A DNA stretch of 22,940 nucleotides from an uncultured Atopobiaceae bacterium (GTDB lineage Bacteria; Actinomycetota; Coriobacteriia; Coriobacteriales; Atopobiaceae), in assembly GCA_947303905.1 (NCBI GenBank), contig CAMYZR010000002.1:1-22940 (forward strand), read 5' to 3'. Of the stretch, positions 1 through 6,763 are shown piece by piece (within the stretch, counting starts at the first letter, position 1; each line of letters opens with the position of its first letter). Position numbers and translations under genes: made by a program. Below the pieces are notes generated by a model. The model was not told the DNA's origin, did no database searches, and saw only the letters and a list, made by a program, of their open reading frames with translations.

Positions 1-806
1 AAGATGCCATTGGCTGGCTCGGAGCCCGTCTCGATGGTCTTGAGGTAGGGACCAAAGTCGTTACCCACCGCACGGATGAGGGACGGCGAGAGGAAGGTGA
101 GCTGAATCTTGGACTCGAGGAAGTACTCCAGGAGCTTGCGCGGGTTCTTGGCGACATAGTACGGGACCACGTACAGGGTCGCAGGCGCATACAACAGGCC
201 AAGAACCATCTTGACGGACGCAATGAAGTTGAGCGGGGCGATGAGAGCGGCACGCGCGCCCATGGGCACGTCGATGTTCTGCAGCGCGGCGTTGAGCTTG
301 ATGTTGCCGTACTCGTGCAGCACGCCCTTGGGACGTCCGGTGGAACCGGAGGTGTACACGGCGAAGCACGCGTCGTGGTCGTCGGCGCGCACGTAGCCGC
401 GCTTGTACTTAACGTTCTCGGAGATCTCCTCAAAGAGCTCGAGGTCGATGGTGAGCTTGCATCCGCAGTCCTTCTTGATGAACGCGATACGCTCGGGAGC
501 GTAGTCGTCCTCGACGGTCACAAACGCAGCGCCGGCCTTCCACACGCCAATCATGGCGATGATGGGGAGGACGCCGCGCGGCAGGCAAATCATGACGAAG
601 TCGTTCTTGCCGATGCCCTGCTGCAGCAGGTAGTTGTAGATCCTGCCCGAGAGCTTGTCGACCTTGGAGCGCGTCCAGCCCTCGTAGTAGTGGTCGTCAA
701 CGAGGAGGACCTGCCTGGGGCGAGCCAGGTTCCACAGCTTGTACACGTCGAGGAAGTACGGGATCTTGTTCAGCTTGTCTAAGCTCTTAATCTGCCTCAT
801 CTTCAT
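1..806 (-). CDS. Adenylating enzyme (AMP-dependent ligase), N-terminal part
   Basis: This is the first 268 codons of an ANL-superfamily enzyme, which activates a carboxylic or amino acid with ATP as an acyl-adenylate. The gene runs off the left edge of the window, so its length and any C-terminal domains are unknown. The ATP-binding signature TSGSTGRPKG lies at residues 152-161, preceded by a fold typical of adenylation domains (ICLPRG, then WKAGAAFVTVEDDYAPERI). The Ser-rich signature and the 'EDDYAPERI' stretch resemble amino-acid adenylation (NRPS-like) domains more than fatty acyl-CoA ligases. The start chosen is the ATG at 804-806; a second ATG two codons in (798-800) is possible. The stop of the STAS gene lies only 21 bases upstream, so the two are probably co-transcribed. 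The substrate cannot be read from this fragment. Confident about the family, not about the reaction. Confidence 0.8.
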   Translation of the reverse strand, partial: MKMRQIKSLDKLNKIPYFLDVYKLWNLARPRQVLLVDDHYYEGWTRSKVDKLSGRIYNYLLQQGIGKNDFVMICLPRGVLPIIAMIGVWKAGAAFVTVEDDYAPERIAFIKKDCGCKLTIDLELFEEISENVKYKRGYVRADDHDACFAVYTSGSTGRPKGVLHEYGNIKLNAALQNIDVPMGARAALIAPLNFIASVKMVLGLLYAPATLYVVPYYVAKNPRKLLEYFLESKIQLTFLSPSLIRAVGNDFGPYLKTIETGSEPANGI

Positions 807-827
807 GGCTGTATAAGCCCTTCTGCG

Positions 828-1130
828 CTACTCGACGACGAAGACGTCCGTAAGGCCCGTCATCTCGAAGACTTCCAGGATCAGGTCGGGAACGTTGACC
901 ATCTTGCAGACGCCACCACGGGTGCGCATGGTCTTGGACGCCATGAGCAGGACGCGCAGGCCCGAGCTTGCAACGTACTCGAGGTCGTCCATGTCGATCA
1001 CGAGGGTCTTGACCAGATTGGAGAGCTCTGCGATCTCGTCGTCGAGCTGAGAGGCGGTGTCGGTGTCCAGCCTGCCCGAAAGCTGCAGGGTAAGGGTGCT
1101 GTCTTCGGCCTTTTTGTTGATGTCAAGCAT
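828..1130 (-). CDS. STAS-domain anti-sigma factor antagonist (SpoIIAA/RsbV-like)
   Basis: A 100-residue cytoplasmic STAS protein, the switch component that releases a sigma factor or other partner by binding an RsbW-type kinase. The usual phosphorylation segment is present as YVASSGLRVLL; Ser55 or Ser56 is the expected phosphorylated residue. The Asp commonly found before the serine in SpoIIAA/RsbV is Ala here. The N-terminal beta strands (STLTLQLSGRLDTDTAS) fit the family, and the length is normal. The start is the ATG at 1128-1130 because AGGAGA lies seven bases upstream; a longer reading frame starting at 1181 lacks such a site. It sits between a small protein upstream and the adenylating enzyme downstream, all on the minus strand. 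The likely kinase partner is the divergent gene at 1665. Family assignment is firm; the target sigma factor is unknown. Confidence 0.9.
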   Translation of the reverse strand: MLDINKKAEDSTLTLQLSGRLDTDTASQLDDEIAELSNLVKTLVIDMDDLEYVASSGLRVLLMASKTMRTRGGVCKMVNVPDLILEVFEMTGLTDVFVVE

Positions 1131-1186
1131 GGTTGTCTCCTGTTCTTGTACCTGCTCTGTGTCTTCAGGTGTATTTCTCAAGTTAT

Positions 1187-1483
1187 CTAGATGCGCTTGC
1201 CCTCAAAGCGAGCCTTCATGCGTCCGAACTTGACCGTTCCGCTGATGCCGTCGCCCTCTGCGACGCCCTGGATGTCAAGAACCATATGGCCGATGGGACC
1301 GTTGCCCTCAGCCTGGAAGGAGAATGAATTGCCGTCCACAACGCCGTTCTTGACCTCTGACTCGATGCCCATGGCGCTCGCATGACCCGTGAGCTTAGTC
1401 CCATCGGCCTTAATCGTCAGCGTGCAGTCGGTCGAGCCAAGCGGACCAGTAACCTTGCCCTGGTACGTTCCATCAATAGACAT
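1187..1483 (-). CDS. Small beta-rich protein of unknown function
   Basis: A 98-residue protein I do not recognise by name. It has no signal peptide, membrane segment or cysteine pair. The sequence alternates short hydrophobic strands with Gly/Asp turns (GTYQGKVTGPLG, CTLTIKADGTKLTG, SGTVKFGRMKARFEGKRI), which suggests a small lipocalin-like or other beta-barrel fold; that is inference. The start is the ATG at 1481-1483, with GGAAGGAG five bases upstream; a frame beginning five codons earlier has no comparable site. It is the first gene of the minus-strand group leading to the STAS protein, 56 bases away, and faces the RsbW-like gene across a 181-base divergent region. This suggests a role in the same regulatory module, possibly as a sensor or ligand binder, but nothing proves it. 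Confidence 0.75.
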   Translation of the reverse strand: MSIDGTYQGKVTGPLGSTDCTLTIKADGTKLTGHASAMGIESEVKNGVVDGNSFSFQAEGNGPIGHMVLDIQGVAEGDGISGTVKFGRMKARFEGKRI

Positions 1484-1664
1484 GCCTACTCCTTCCAAAG
1501 TCGACAGGGTTGCCTATACGACGTTTTCATTATTCTAAGTAAAGCGGCAAAGCCCACAGGCGGTACGGTTCTCCCGCCATACGTATCTATGGCCCAAACA
1601 CGTCCCGCCTCTGAGCTCTATTCTTTAAGATAGCATCTGTTTTTTCTCCGGGGAGGGGTGAGCC

Positions 1665-2072
1665 ATGAGAGATATGACGGTTGCTGCAACTTTAGACAAT
1701 ATTTCGAAGGTCACCGCCTTTGTCGATGAGGAGCTTGGGCGCATCGACTGCCCGCGTAGGGCCAACGCACAGATAGATATCTGCATAGACGAGATCCTTG
1801 CCAACATCGCGCGGTATGCGTACGACCCAGATACGGGCGACGTCACCGTGCGCCTTGACTTCGATGAGTCCGAGCGGCTCTTTTCGCTCTCGTTCATTGA
1901 TTGCGGCAAACCCTTTGACCCCATGAACGTGCCCGAGCCCGACATTACGTCACCCTTGGAAGATCGCCCAATCGGTGGGCTGGGCCTGTTCATGGTCAAG
2001 AACCTGACGGACTCGATAACCTATCAGCGCGAGGACGGACGTAACATCCTGACCATTCAGAAGCGAATCTAG
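1665..2072 (+). CDS. RsbW/SpoIIAB-like anti-sigma factor ATPase
   Basis: A 135-residue GHKL-fold ATPase of the anti-sigma factor/serine kinase type. The N box is seen in IDEILANIARYAY (residues 41-53, with Glu43 and Asn47), the G1 box in DCGKPFDP (79-86) and the G2 box in GGLGLFMVKN (104-113). In this family the protein binds a sigma factor or another effector and phosphorylates a STAS antagonist on serine. The start is set by GGGGAGGGG just upstream of the ATG at 1665. It is divergent from the STAS gene at 828-1130, its probable partner, with 181 bases between this gene and the nearest minus-strand gene. No sigma factor gene is visible here, so the target lies elsewhere or is not a sigma factor. 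Confidence 0.88.
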   Translation: MRDMTVAATLDNISKVTAFVDEELGRIDCPRRANAQIDICIDEILANIARYAYDPDTGDVTVRLDFDESERLFSLSFIDCGKPFDPMNVPEPDITSPLEDRPIGGLGLFMVKNLTDSITYQREDGRNILTIQKRI

Positions 2073-2110
2073 GTACATTCCGGCACGCGGTATCGCAACG
2101 GCCAATCCAG

Positions 2111-2152
2111 AGAAAAGGACGCGGGAGCCCTCTTGAAGGAGCTCCCGCGTCC
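2111..2152 (-). terminator. Terminator between convergent genes
   Basis: A perfect 12-base-pair GC-rich stem (2117-2128 pairing with 2141-2152) around a 12-base loop. On the minus strand it is followed by TTTTCT, as expected for the end of the ligase gene at 2186. On the plus strand it lies 44 bases after the RsbW-like gene and is followed by a short CGTTTG tail, so it may serve both. Confidence 0.8.
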
Positions 2153-2185
2153 CGTTTGCATCGATATTTATATGCGTCGCTGCCC

Positions 2186-3823
2186 TTAGCCCTGGTTCTC
2201 GCGATCGACCAGGTTGGCGGCACCGTAGCGCTCGCGCAGCAGCGGCTTCTCGATCTTGCCCGTCGCGTTGCGCGGCACGTCTGCAAAGATGATCTTGCGC
2301 GGACGCTTGTAGCGCGGCAGCTCGAGGCAGAACTCGTTGATGTCGTCCTCGGTGGTGTCAGCGTGGTCGGGCTTGAGCTGCACGATGGCCGCGGCAATCT
2401 CGCCCAGGCGCTCGTCGGGCAGACCGATGACGGCCACGTCCTGGATGGCCGGACAGCCGCTCATGAAGTCCTCGATCTGCACCGGGTAGAGGTTCTCGCC
2501 ACCGGTGATGATGACGTCCTTCTTGCGGTCAACCAGCCAGATGAATCCCTCGTCGTCCTGGCGGGCCATGTCACCGGTGTGCAGCCAGCCGTTGATGAGG
2601 GTCGTCTGCGTGGCCTCGGGATCGTTGTAGTAGCAGGTCATGAGGCCAGGACCCTTGACGCACAGCTCGCCGACCTCGCCCTGCTCCACGCGATGATTGT
2701 CCTCGTCCACGATCTTCGCGCGCCAGCGGTAACCCGGCACGCCGATGGCGCCGACCTTGTGGGTGTTCTCCACGCCCAGATGGACGCAGCCGGGGCCCGT
2801 GGACTCGGACAGGCCGTAGTTGGTGTCGTAGTCGTGATGCGGGAAGACCTGCTTCCAGCGCTTGATGAGGCTCTGCGGCACGGGCTGTGCACCCACATGC
2901 ATGAGGCGCCACTGGTCGAGCTCGTAGTCCTCGAGCTTGAGGTCGCCACGCTCGATGGCGGCCAGGATGTCCTGCACCCAAGGCACCAGCAGCCACACCA
3001 CGGTGCAGTGCTCGCGACTGACCGTGTCAAAGATGTACTGGGGGCTCACGCCGCGCAGCAGCACGGCCTTTGCGCCGCAGGTCAGGCATCCCATCCAGTG
3101 GAACTTGGCGCCCGTGTGGTAGAGCGGCGGAATGCAGAGGAAGTTGTCGTCGTGCTGGATGGAGTGGTGCACGGCTTCCATCTCGGCCGCCTGCGTCAGG
3201 CTCTCATGGTTGTGCAGGATGGCCTTGGGGAAGCCCGTCGTGCCGCTGGAGAAGTAGATTGCCGCGTCATCGTACTCGAAGAGCGGAATCTGCGGGTCGC
3301 GGCTAGAGCTCAGTGCCTCGAGCTCGCGGTAGCTCTCGGCCCACGTGGGACAGTCGTCGCCCACGTAAAAGAGCAGGCGGCCCTTCTCGAGCTTGTGCAC
3401 GATCGACTCCATACGGCCGATGAACTCGGGGCCAAAGAGCACGACGTCGGAGTCGGACTTCTCGATGCAGTAGAGCATCTCGGCGGAGTCGTAACGGAAG
3501 TTGAGGGGCACGGCCGTGGCGCCGGTTTTGAGGATGCCAAAGTAGATGGGCAGCCACTCGATGCAGTTGTAGAGCAGGATGGCGACCTTGTCGCCCTTGC
3601 CCACGCCGCGGCTGATGAGCAGGTTGGCGAGGCGGTTGGAGCGCTCGTCAAAGACCGACCACGTGATCTCGCGGCGGTAGGGCTCGTCGTCGGTGGTCTC
3701 CACCAGGTCGTAGTCGCGCCAGGTGATGTGGCGGTCTTCCGGCATGGCCGGGTTGATCTCCACCAGGGCGATCTCGTCAGGATATTTAGCGGCATTGAGC
3801 CTGAGCATATCGGGAACGATCAC
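2186..3823 (-). CDS. Acyl-CoA synthetase / AMP-dependent ligase
   Basis: A full-length, 545-residue ANL enzyme predicted to join a carboxylic acid to CoA through an acyl-adenylate. Visible motifs in order: the P-loop-like signature FSSGTTGFPKA (191-201), YGLSEST in the middle, the hinge region with GWLHTGD and DRKKDVIITGGENLYP, and PRNATGKIEK, whose lysine near residue 523 is the catalytic lysine of the C-terminal lid. The start is GTG at 3821-3823, supported by GAGGAGG six to seven bases upstream. About 20 extra residues (DYDLVETTDDEPYRREITW) occur near residues 38-55, where relatives usually have one short ITW segment; this looks like a small internal insertion. The acid substrate is not evident; fatty, aromatic and carnitine-type acids are all possible. 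It faces the partner-switching locus convergently and lies downstream of metA on the same strand. Confidence 0.88.
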   Translation of the reverse strand: MIVPDMLRLNAAKYPDEIALVEINPAMPEDRHITWRDYDLVETTDDEPYRREITWSVFDERSNRLANLLISRGVGKGDKVAILLYNCIEWLPIYFGILKTGATAVPLNFRYDSAEMLYCIEKSDSDVVLFGPEFIGRMESIVHKLEKGRLLFYVGDDCPTWAESYRELEALSSSRDPQIPLFEYDDAAIYFSSGTTGFPKAILHNHESLTQAAEMEAVHHSIQHDDNFLCIPPLYHTGAKFHWMGCLTCGAKAVLLRGVSPQYIFDTVSREHCTVVWLLVPWVQDILAAIERGDLKLEDYELDQWRLMHVGAQPVPQSLIKRWKQVFPHHDYDTNYGLSESTGPGCVHLGVENTHKVGAIGVPGYRWRAKIVDEDNHRVEQGEVGELCVKGPGLMTCYYNDPEATQTTLINGWLHTGDMARQDDEGFIWLVDRKKDVIITGGENLYPVQIEDFMSGCPAIQDVAVIGLPDERLGEIAAAIVQLKPDHADTTEDDINEFCLELPRYKRPRKIIFADVPRNATGKIEKPLLRERYGAANLVDRENQG

Positions 3824-3877
3824 AGCTGTTCCTCCTCGTAACGGTCACGGTCGCGTACTCAAGACGCGCGCCCCACG

Positions 3878-3906
3878 ATTATGCGTCATCCCCAGCTTTC
3901 TGATAG
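3878..3906 (-). promoter_or_regulatory. Candidate promoter for the ligase gene
   Basis: On the minus strand a CATAAT (3878-3883) matches the -10 consensus at five of six bases and lies 17 bases from a weak -35, CTATCA (3901-3906). It is about 55 bases upstream of the GTG start at 3823. Only the -10 is convincing. Confidence 0.3.
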
Positions 3907-3962
3907 CCAAAATGCCTGAAACCCGCTCCCTTGGAACAAAGCGGAAAAGATTCTGGCCCGCC

Positions 3963-4934
3963 CTAGCGCACGAACTTGTTGGCAAGAGCCCAGGCGTCGG
4001 CGCGCAATGCCGCGACAGCCTGCGGAATCTCGTCGAGCTCGTAGGGGGTCATCTGGTACACCCAGTTGAGCCAGTTGCGATACAGCAGGTTGGCATGGCT
4101 GCGCCACGTAAAGATCGGCTGGTTCTCGGGATTGTTGTCGGGGAAGTAGTTCTCCGGCAGGCGAATGGGCAGCCCCTTGTGGAAGTCGCGCCAGTACTCG
4201 TCGGCCAGCGTGTCGCGGCCGTACTCAAAGTGGCCCGTCACATAGATCTCGTGGAAGTCGTGCGTGGCGATGAGCGCCGGACCGCTGTTGAAGCCCTCCG
4301 ACAGCACCTTGAGCTCGGGATGCTGGGCCAGCTCGGCGGCGTCGAGCATCGCGTGGCGCGAGTGGGGCATGTTGTGCATCTCGTCGAAGCCGTTGGTGAG
4401 GAAGCTGTACTCGTCACACAGGCGCTGCGGGAACACGCCAAAGAGCTTTGCCGGCAGCAGCTTCTTGTGGATCCCGTAGAAGTGGTAGAGACCAGCCATG
4501 GCGCCCCAGCACAGGAACATGGTCGAGAAGACGTGTTCCTGGCTCCAGTCGAAGATCTCGCAGAGCTCGTCCCAGTAGTCCACGTCATCGAAGGGCAGGT
4601 GCTCCACCGGTGCGCCGGTGACGATAAGGCCGTCGTAGTTCTCGTCGCGGTAGGCGTCAAAGGTGTCGTAGAACTTGACCAGGTGGTCTGCGGAGGTGTT
4701 CTTGGACTCGTGGCTGCTCACGCGCATGAAGTCGCAGCTCACCTGCAGCGGCGACTTGGAGATGAGGCGCAGGATCTGCGTCTCGGTCTCGATCTTGGTG
4801 GGCATGAGGTTGAGGATGGCGACGCGCAGCGGGCGAATGTGCTGATGGCTGGCCACGTCCTCTTCGAGGGCGAAGATGCGCTCCTGCTGCAGGATGGTCT
4901 TGGCCGGCAGGCCGTCGGGAATGTTGATGGGCAT
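3963..4934 (-). CDS. metA: Homoserine O-acetyltransferase (MetA family)
   Basis: A 323-residue MetA-type acyltransferase, the first committed step of methionine synthesis, which acylates the hydroxyl of homoserine. The catalytic cysteine is Cys142 in FLCWGAMAG, and the His-Glu pair is His235/Glu237 in VTGHFEYGRDTL, with the same numbering as the E. coli enzyme. Residue 111 is Glu (TGAPVEHLPFDDVDYW). In this family Glu at that position goes with acetyl-CoA and Gly with succinyl-CoA, so acetyl transfer is predicted although the family is often labelled succinyltransferase. The start ATG at 4932-4934 follows AAGGAG. The 306 bases upstream hold a strong hairpin in the leader. No other methionine gene is adjacent. 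A weak hairpin (CCGCT/AGCGG) lies just past the stop and could end transcription. Confidence 0.95.
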   Translation of the reverse strand: MPINIPDGLPAKTILQQERIFALEEDVASHQHIRPLRVAILNLMPTKIETETQILRLISKSPLQVSCDFMRVSSHESKNTSADHLVKFYDTFDAYRDENYDGLIVTGAPVEHLPFDDVDYWDELCEIFDWSQEHVFSTMFLCWGAMAGLYHFYGIHKKLLPAKLFGVFPQRLCDEYSFLTNGFDEMHNMPHSRHAMLDAAELAQHPELKVLSEGFNSGPALIATHDFHEIYVTGHFEYGRDTLADEYWRDFHKGLPIRLPENYFPDNNPENQPIFTWRSHANLLYRNWLNWVYQMTPYELDEIPQAVAALRADAWALANKFVR

Positions 4935-4974
4935 GACGAAACTCCTTGTGAGACGAAAGGTGCAGGTAGATGGG

Positions 4975-4996
4975 CAAGTGCGGCTATCCGCACTTG
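4975..4996 (-). promoter_or_regulatory. Hairpin in the metA leader
   Basis: A perfect nine-base-pair stem (4975-4983 with 4988-4996) closed by a four-base loop, 41 bases upstream of the metA ATG. No T-run follows on either strand, so it is not a standard terminator. It would sit in the 5' leader of the metA mRNA and may affect stability or translation. A second, weaker GGGG/CCCC pairing lies just upstream in the leader. Confidence 0.45.
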
Positions 4997-5227
4997 TGCA
5001 TTCGCCCCGAAAGCGTCTCTGGGGTTCTCGTCACTTGAAGCCTCCCACGGTCCTTGAACATAGCCTGTCTAGCATAGCAGCTTATCGCGGCAAAGTGGCA
5101 GGTTGTGCACACGCTTGACATGTTCCCAGCTCATATGTGCGGCAAAGACCCCCATGGTGCTTATGTGCTGCCGCTGTCCGTGTCCTGATTGTTTGGTGAG
5201 GGGTGCCCAAAGGCTTCCTGCTTGCCC

Positions 5228-5233
5228 CATACT
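5228..5233 (+). promoter_or_regulatory. Candidate -10 for a leaderless helicase mRNA
   Basis: CATACT, five of six matches to TATAAT, ends seven bases before the helicase ATG at 5241. No Shine-Dalgarno sequence is visible before that ATG, so transcription may start at or very near the start codon. No clear -35 is present. Confidence 0.3.
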
Positions 5234-5240
5234 TACACCC

Positions 5241-6677
5241 ATGACTACTTCATTTGCCGAGCTCGGGCTAAACGAGCAGATACTCGCCGGGGTTGAATCC
5301 CTCGGCTTCACCCAACCGACCCCCGTGCAAGAGCAGGCCATTCCCCTGGTGCTCGAGGGGCGCGACATCGTTGCGTCAGCTCAGACGGGCACCGGCAAGA
5401 CCGCCGCGTTCGCCCTGCCCACGCTGCAGCTCATCATGGGGCTTTCCGCCGAGGTGGCTGACGAGGCACCAGAAGCCGCTGCCGCAGACGCATCCACCCC
5501 TGCCGAGGAGCCCTCCCCCGCCGAGGAGGCACCCAAGCCCAAGCGTCGCAGGCGCAGGCGCCGTCGCGGCAAGAGCAGCGCCGAGGCATATGCCTCCGTT
5601 GCATCCGACAAGCCCGCACGCCCGCTCGCCCTGGTCGTCACCCCCACGCGCGAGCTTGCCCAGCAGATCGAGCGCGTGGTTACCACCGTGTGCGAGCACA
5701 CGGGACAGCACTCCGTCATCGTCATGGGCGGCGCCAAGTTTGATCGGCAGCTCAAGGCCCTCGCGCGCGGATGCGACCTGCTCGTGGCCACGCCGGGACG
5801 ACTGATCGACCTCATGGAGCACAGGCACGTCGACCTCTCCCAGGTGCGCGTTCTGGTGCTCGACGAGGCCGACCGCATGCTTGACATGGGCTTTTGGCCC
5901 AGCGTCCGACGCATCGTGGCAGCACTGCCCGCCAAACGCCAGAACCTGCTCTTCTCCGCGACCATTCCGCCCAGCATCAAGGGCACCATCGATGCCATGC
6001 TCACCGACCCCGCGACCGTGGAAATCGCGCGCGTGGGCGAGACGGCCGATACCGTGGAGGAGCACCTCTGCCCCGTCACGCAGGGCCAGAAGACGCAGTT
6101 GCTGCAGGCCATCGTCAGCTCTGGCGGCGCCGAGCCTGGCGCGCAGCTCGAACGCGTGCTGGTGTTCTGCCGCACCAAGCATCGCGTGGACGATGTGTCC
6201 AAGACGCTCAAGTCCGCAGGCCTCAAGGTGGAGGTCATGCATGCCGACCGTCCGCAGAAGGCGCGCGACAAGGCACTCGAGCGTTTCCGCGAGGGGCAGG
6301 TTCAGCTGCTGGTAGCCACCGACGTCATGAGCCGTGGCATCGACGTGAGCGGAATCGACGCGGTCGTCAACTTCGACGTGCCGATGGACCCCGAGGACTA
6401 CGTGCACCGCATCGGCCGCACGGGCAGGGCGGGTGCAACCGGGCATGCATACACCTTCGTCGCCCCCGACGAGATCACCCCGCTGCGCGAGATCGAGTAC
6501 TTCACCAAGAAGCTCGTGCCTGTCTGGGACCTCCCGGGCTTTGAGTACGACAGCGGTCGCATCGTGCCCAACCCAAGCCGCGCCACCTCGCGCACCACGC
6601 GCACGATGTTCAGCGGAAGCAAGAGCCGCCGGGGCTTTGGTGGCCCAAGCAGCGGACGCTTCGGCCGGCATTACTAG
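5241..6677 (+). CDS. DEAD-box RNA helicase, RhlE-like
   Basis: A 478-residue ATP-dependent RNA helicase acting in the cytoplasm on rRNA or mRNA structure. Motifs: Q motif FTQPTPVQEQ (23-32), Walker A AQTGTGKT (47-54), PTREL (135-139), TPGR (184-187), DEAD (208-211), SAT (239-241), VFCRTK in the second RecA domain, and HRIGRTGRAG (389-398). The odd part is residues 68-125, between motif I and PTREL: an Ala/Glu/Pro-rich acidic run followed by KRRRRRRRRG, where most DEAD-box proteins have only a short linker. The C-terminus is short and basic with Gly/Arg/Ser (SRRGFGGPSSGRFGRHY), as in RNA-binding tails. The start at 5241 is chosen because homology begins there; upstream in-frame starts lack ribosome sites. 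It is transcribed alone and ends at a clear terminator. Confidence 0.93.
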   Translation: MTTSFAELGLNEQILAGVESLGFTQPTPVQEQAIPLVLEGRDIVASAQTGTGKTAAFALPTLQLIMGLSAEVADEAPEAAAADASTPAEEPSPAEEAPKPKRRRRRRRRGKSSAEAYASVASDKPARPLALVVTPTRELAQQIERVVTTVCEHTGQHSVIVMGGAKFDRQLKALARGCDLLVATPGRLIDLMEHRHVDLSQVRVLVLDEADRMLDMGFWPSVRRIVAALPAKRQNLLFSATIPPSIKGTIDAMLTDPATVEIARVGETADTVEEHLCPVTQGQKTQLLQAIVSSGGAEPGAQLERVLVFCRTKHRVDDVSKTLKSAGLKVEVMHADRPQKARDKALERFREGQVQLLVATDVMSRGIDVSGIDAVVNFDVPMDPEDYVHRIGRTGRAGATGHAYTFVAPDEITPLREIEYFTKKLVPVWDLPGFEYDSGRIVPNPSRATSRTTRTMFSGSKSRRGFGGPSSGRFGRHY

Positions 6678-6705
6678 ACCAACTCTACCAAGCTTTATCG
6701 ACATG

Positions 6706-6740
6706 GGGCGGCCCTCCTACTGAAGGGCCGCCCAACGTTT
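6706..6740 (+). terminator. Terminator of the DEAD-box helicase gene
   Basis: A perfect ten-base-pair stem, 6706-6715 with 6724-6733, around an eight-base loop, followed by AACGTTTT. It lies 28 bases past the helicase stop and 24 bases before the stop of the convergent surface-protein gene. The T-run is on the plus side only. Confidence 0.8.
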
Positions 6741-6763
6741 TACCGTCAAGTATTATCAAGTAC

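Larger units (their letters stand above)
4935..5240. other. Divergent intergenic region, metA / DEAD-box helicase
   Basis: A 306-base gap between two divergent starts. I see no gene. It holds the metA leader hairpin at 4975-4996, a perfect TTGACA on the plus strand at 5115-5120 that lacks a matching -10 at the usual distance, and a CATACT just ahead of the helicase start. No methionine riboswitch consensus (SAM-I or T-box) was recognised. Confidence 0.6.

Noticed and set aside
1131..1181. Longer start for the STAS protein at 1181
   Set aside because: The added residues are polar and not like STAS domains, while the ATG at 1130 has a well-placed AGGAGA.
2156..3841. Open plus-strand frame of 561 codons opposite the acyl-CoA synthetase
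   Set aside because: An antisense shadow of a full-length ligase with all motifs; it runs through the minus-strand ribosome site and has no start signals.
3723..5057. Plus-strand frame of 444 codons opposite metA
   Set aside because: It spans the gap between two genes and all of metA on the opposite strand; MetA motifs settle the strand.
4935..5100. SAM riboswitch upstream of metA
   Set aside because: The conserved core of SAM-I or related classes could not be found on the minus strand; only a simple hairpin is seen.
5376..6704. Minus-strand frame of 442 codons opposite the DEAD-box helicase
   Set aside because: The helicase has every conserved motif; the antisense frame resembles nothing and lies across the helicase terminator.
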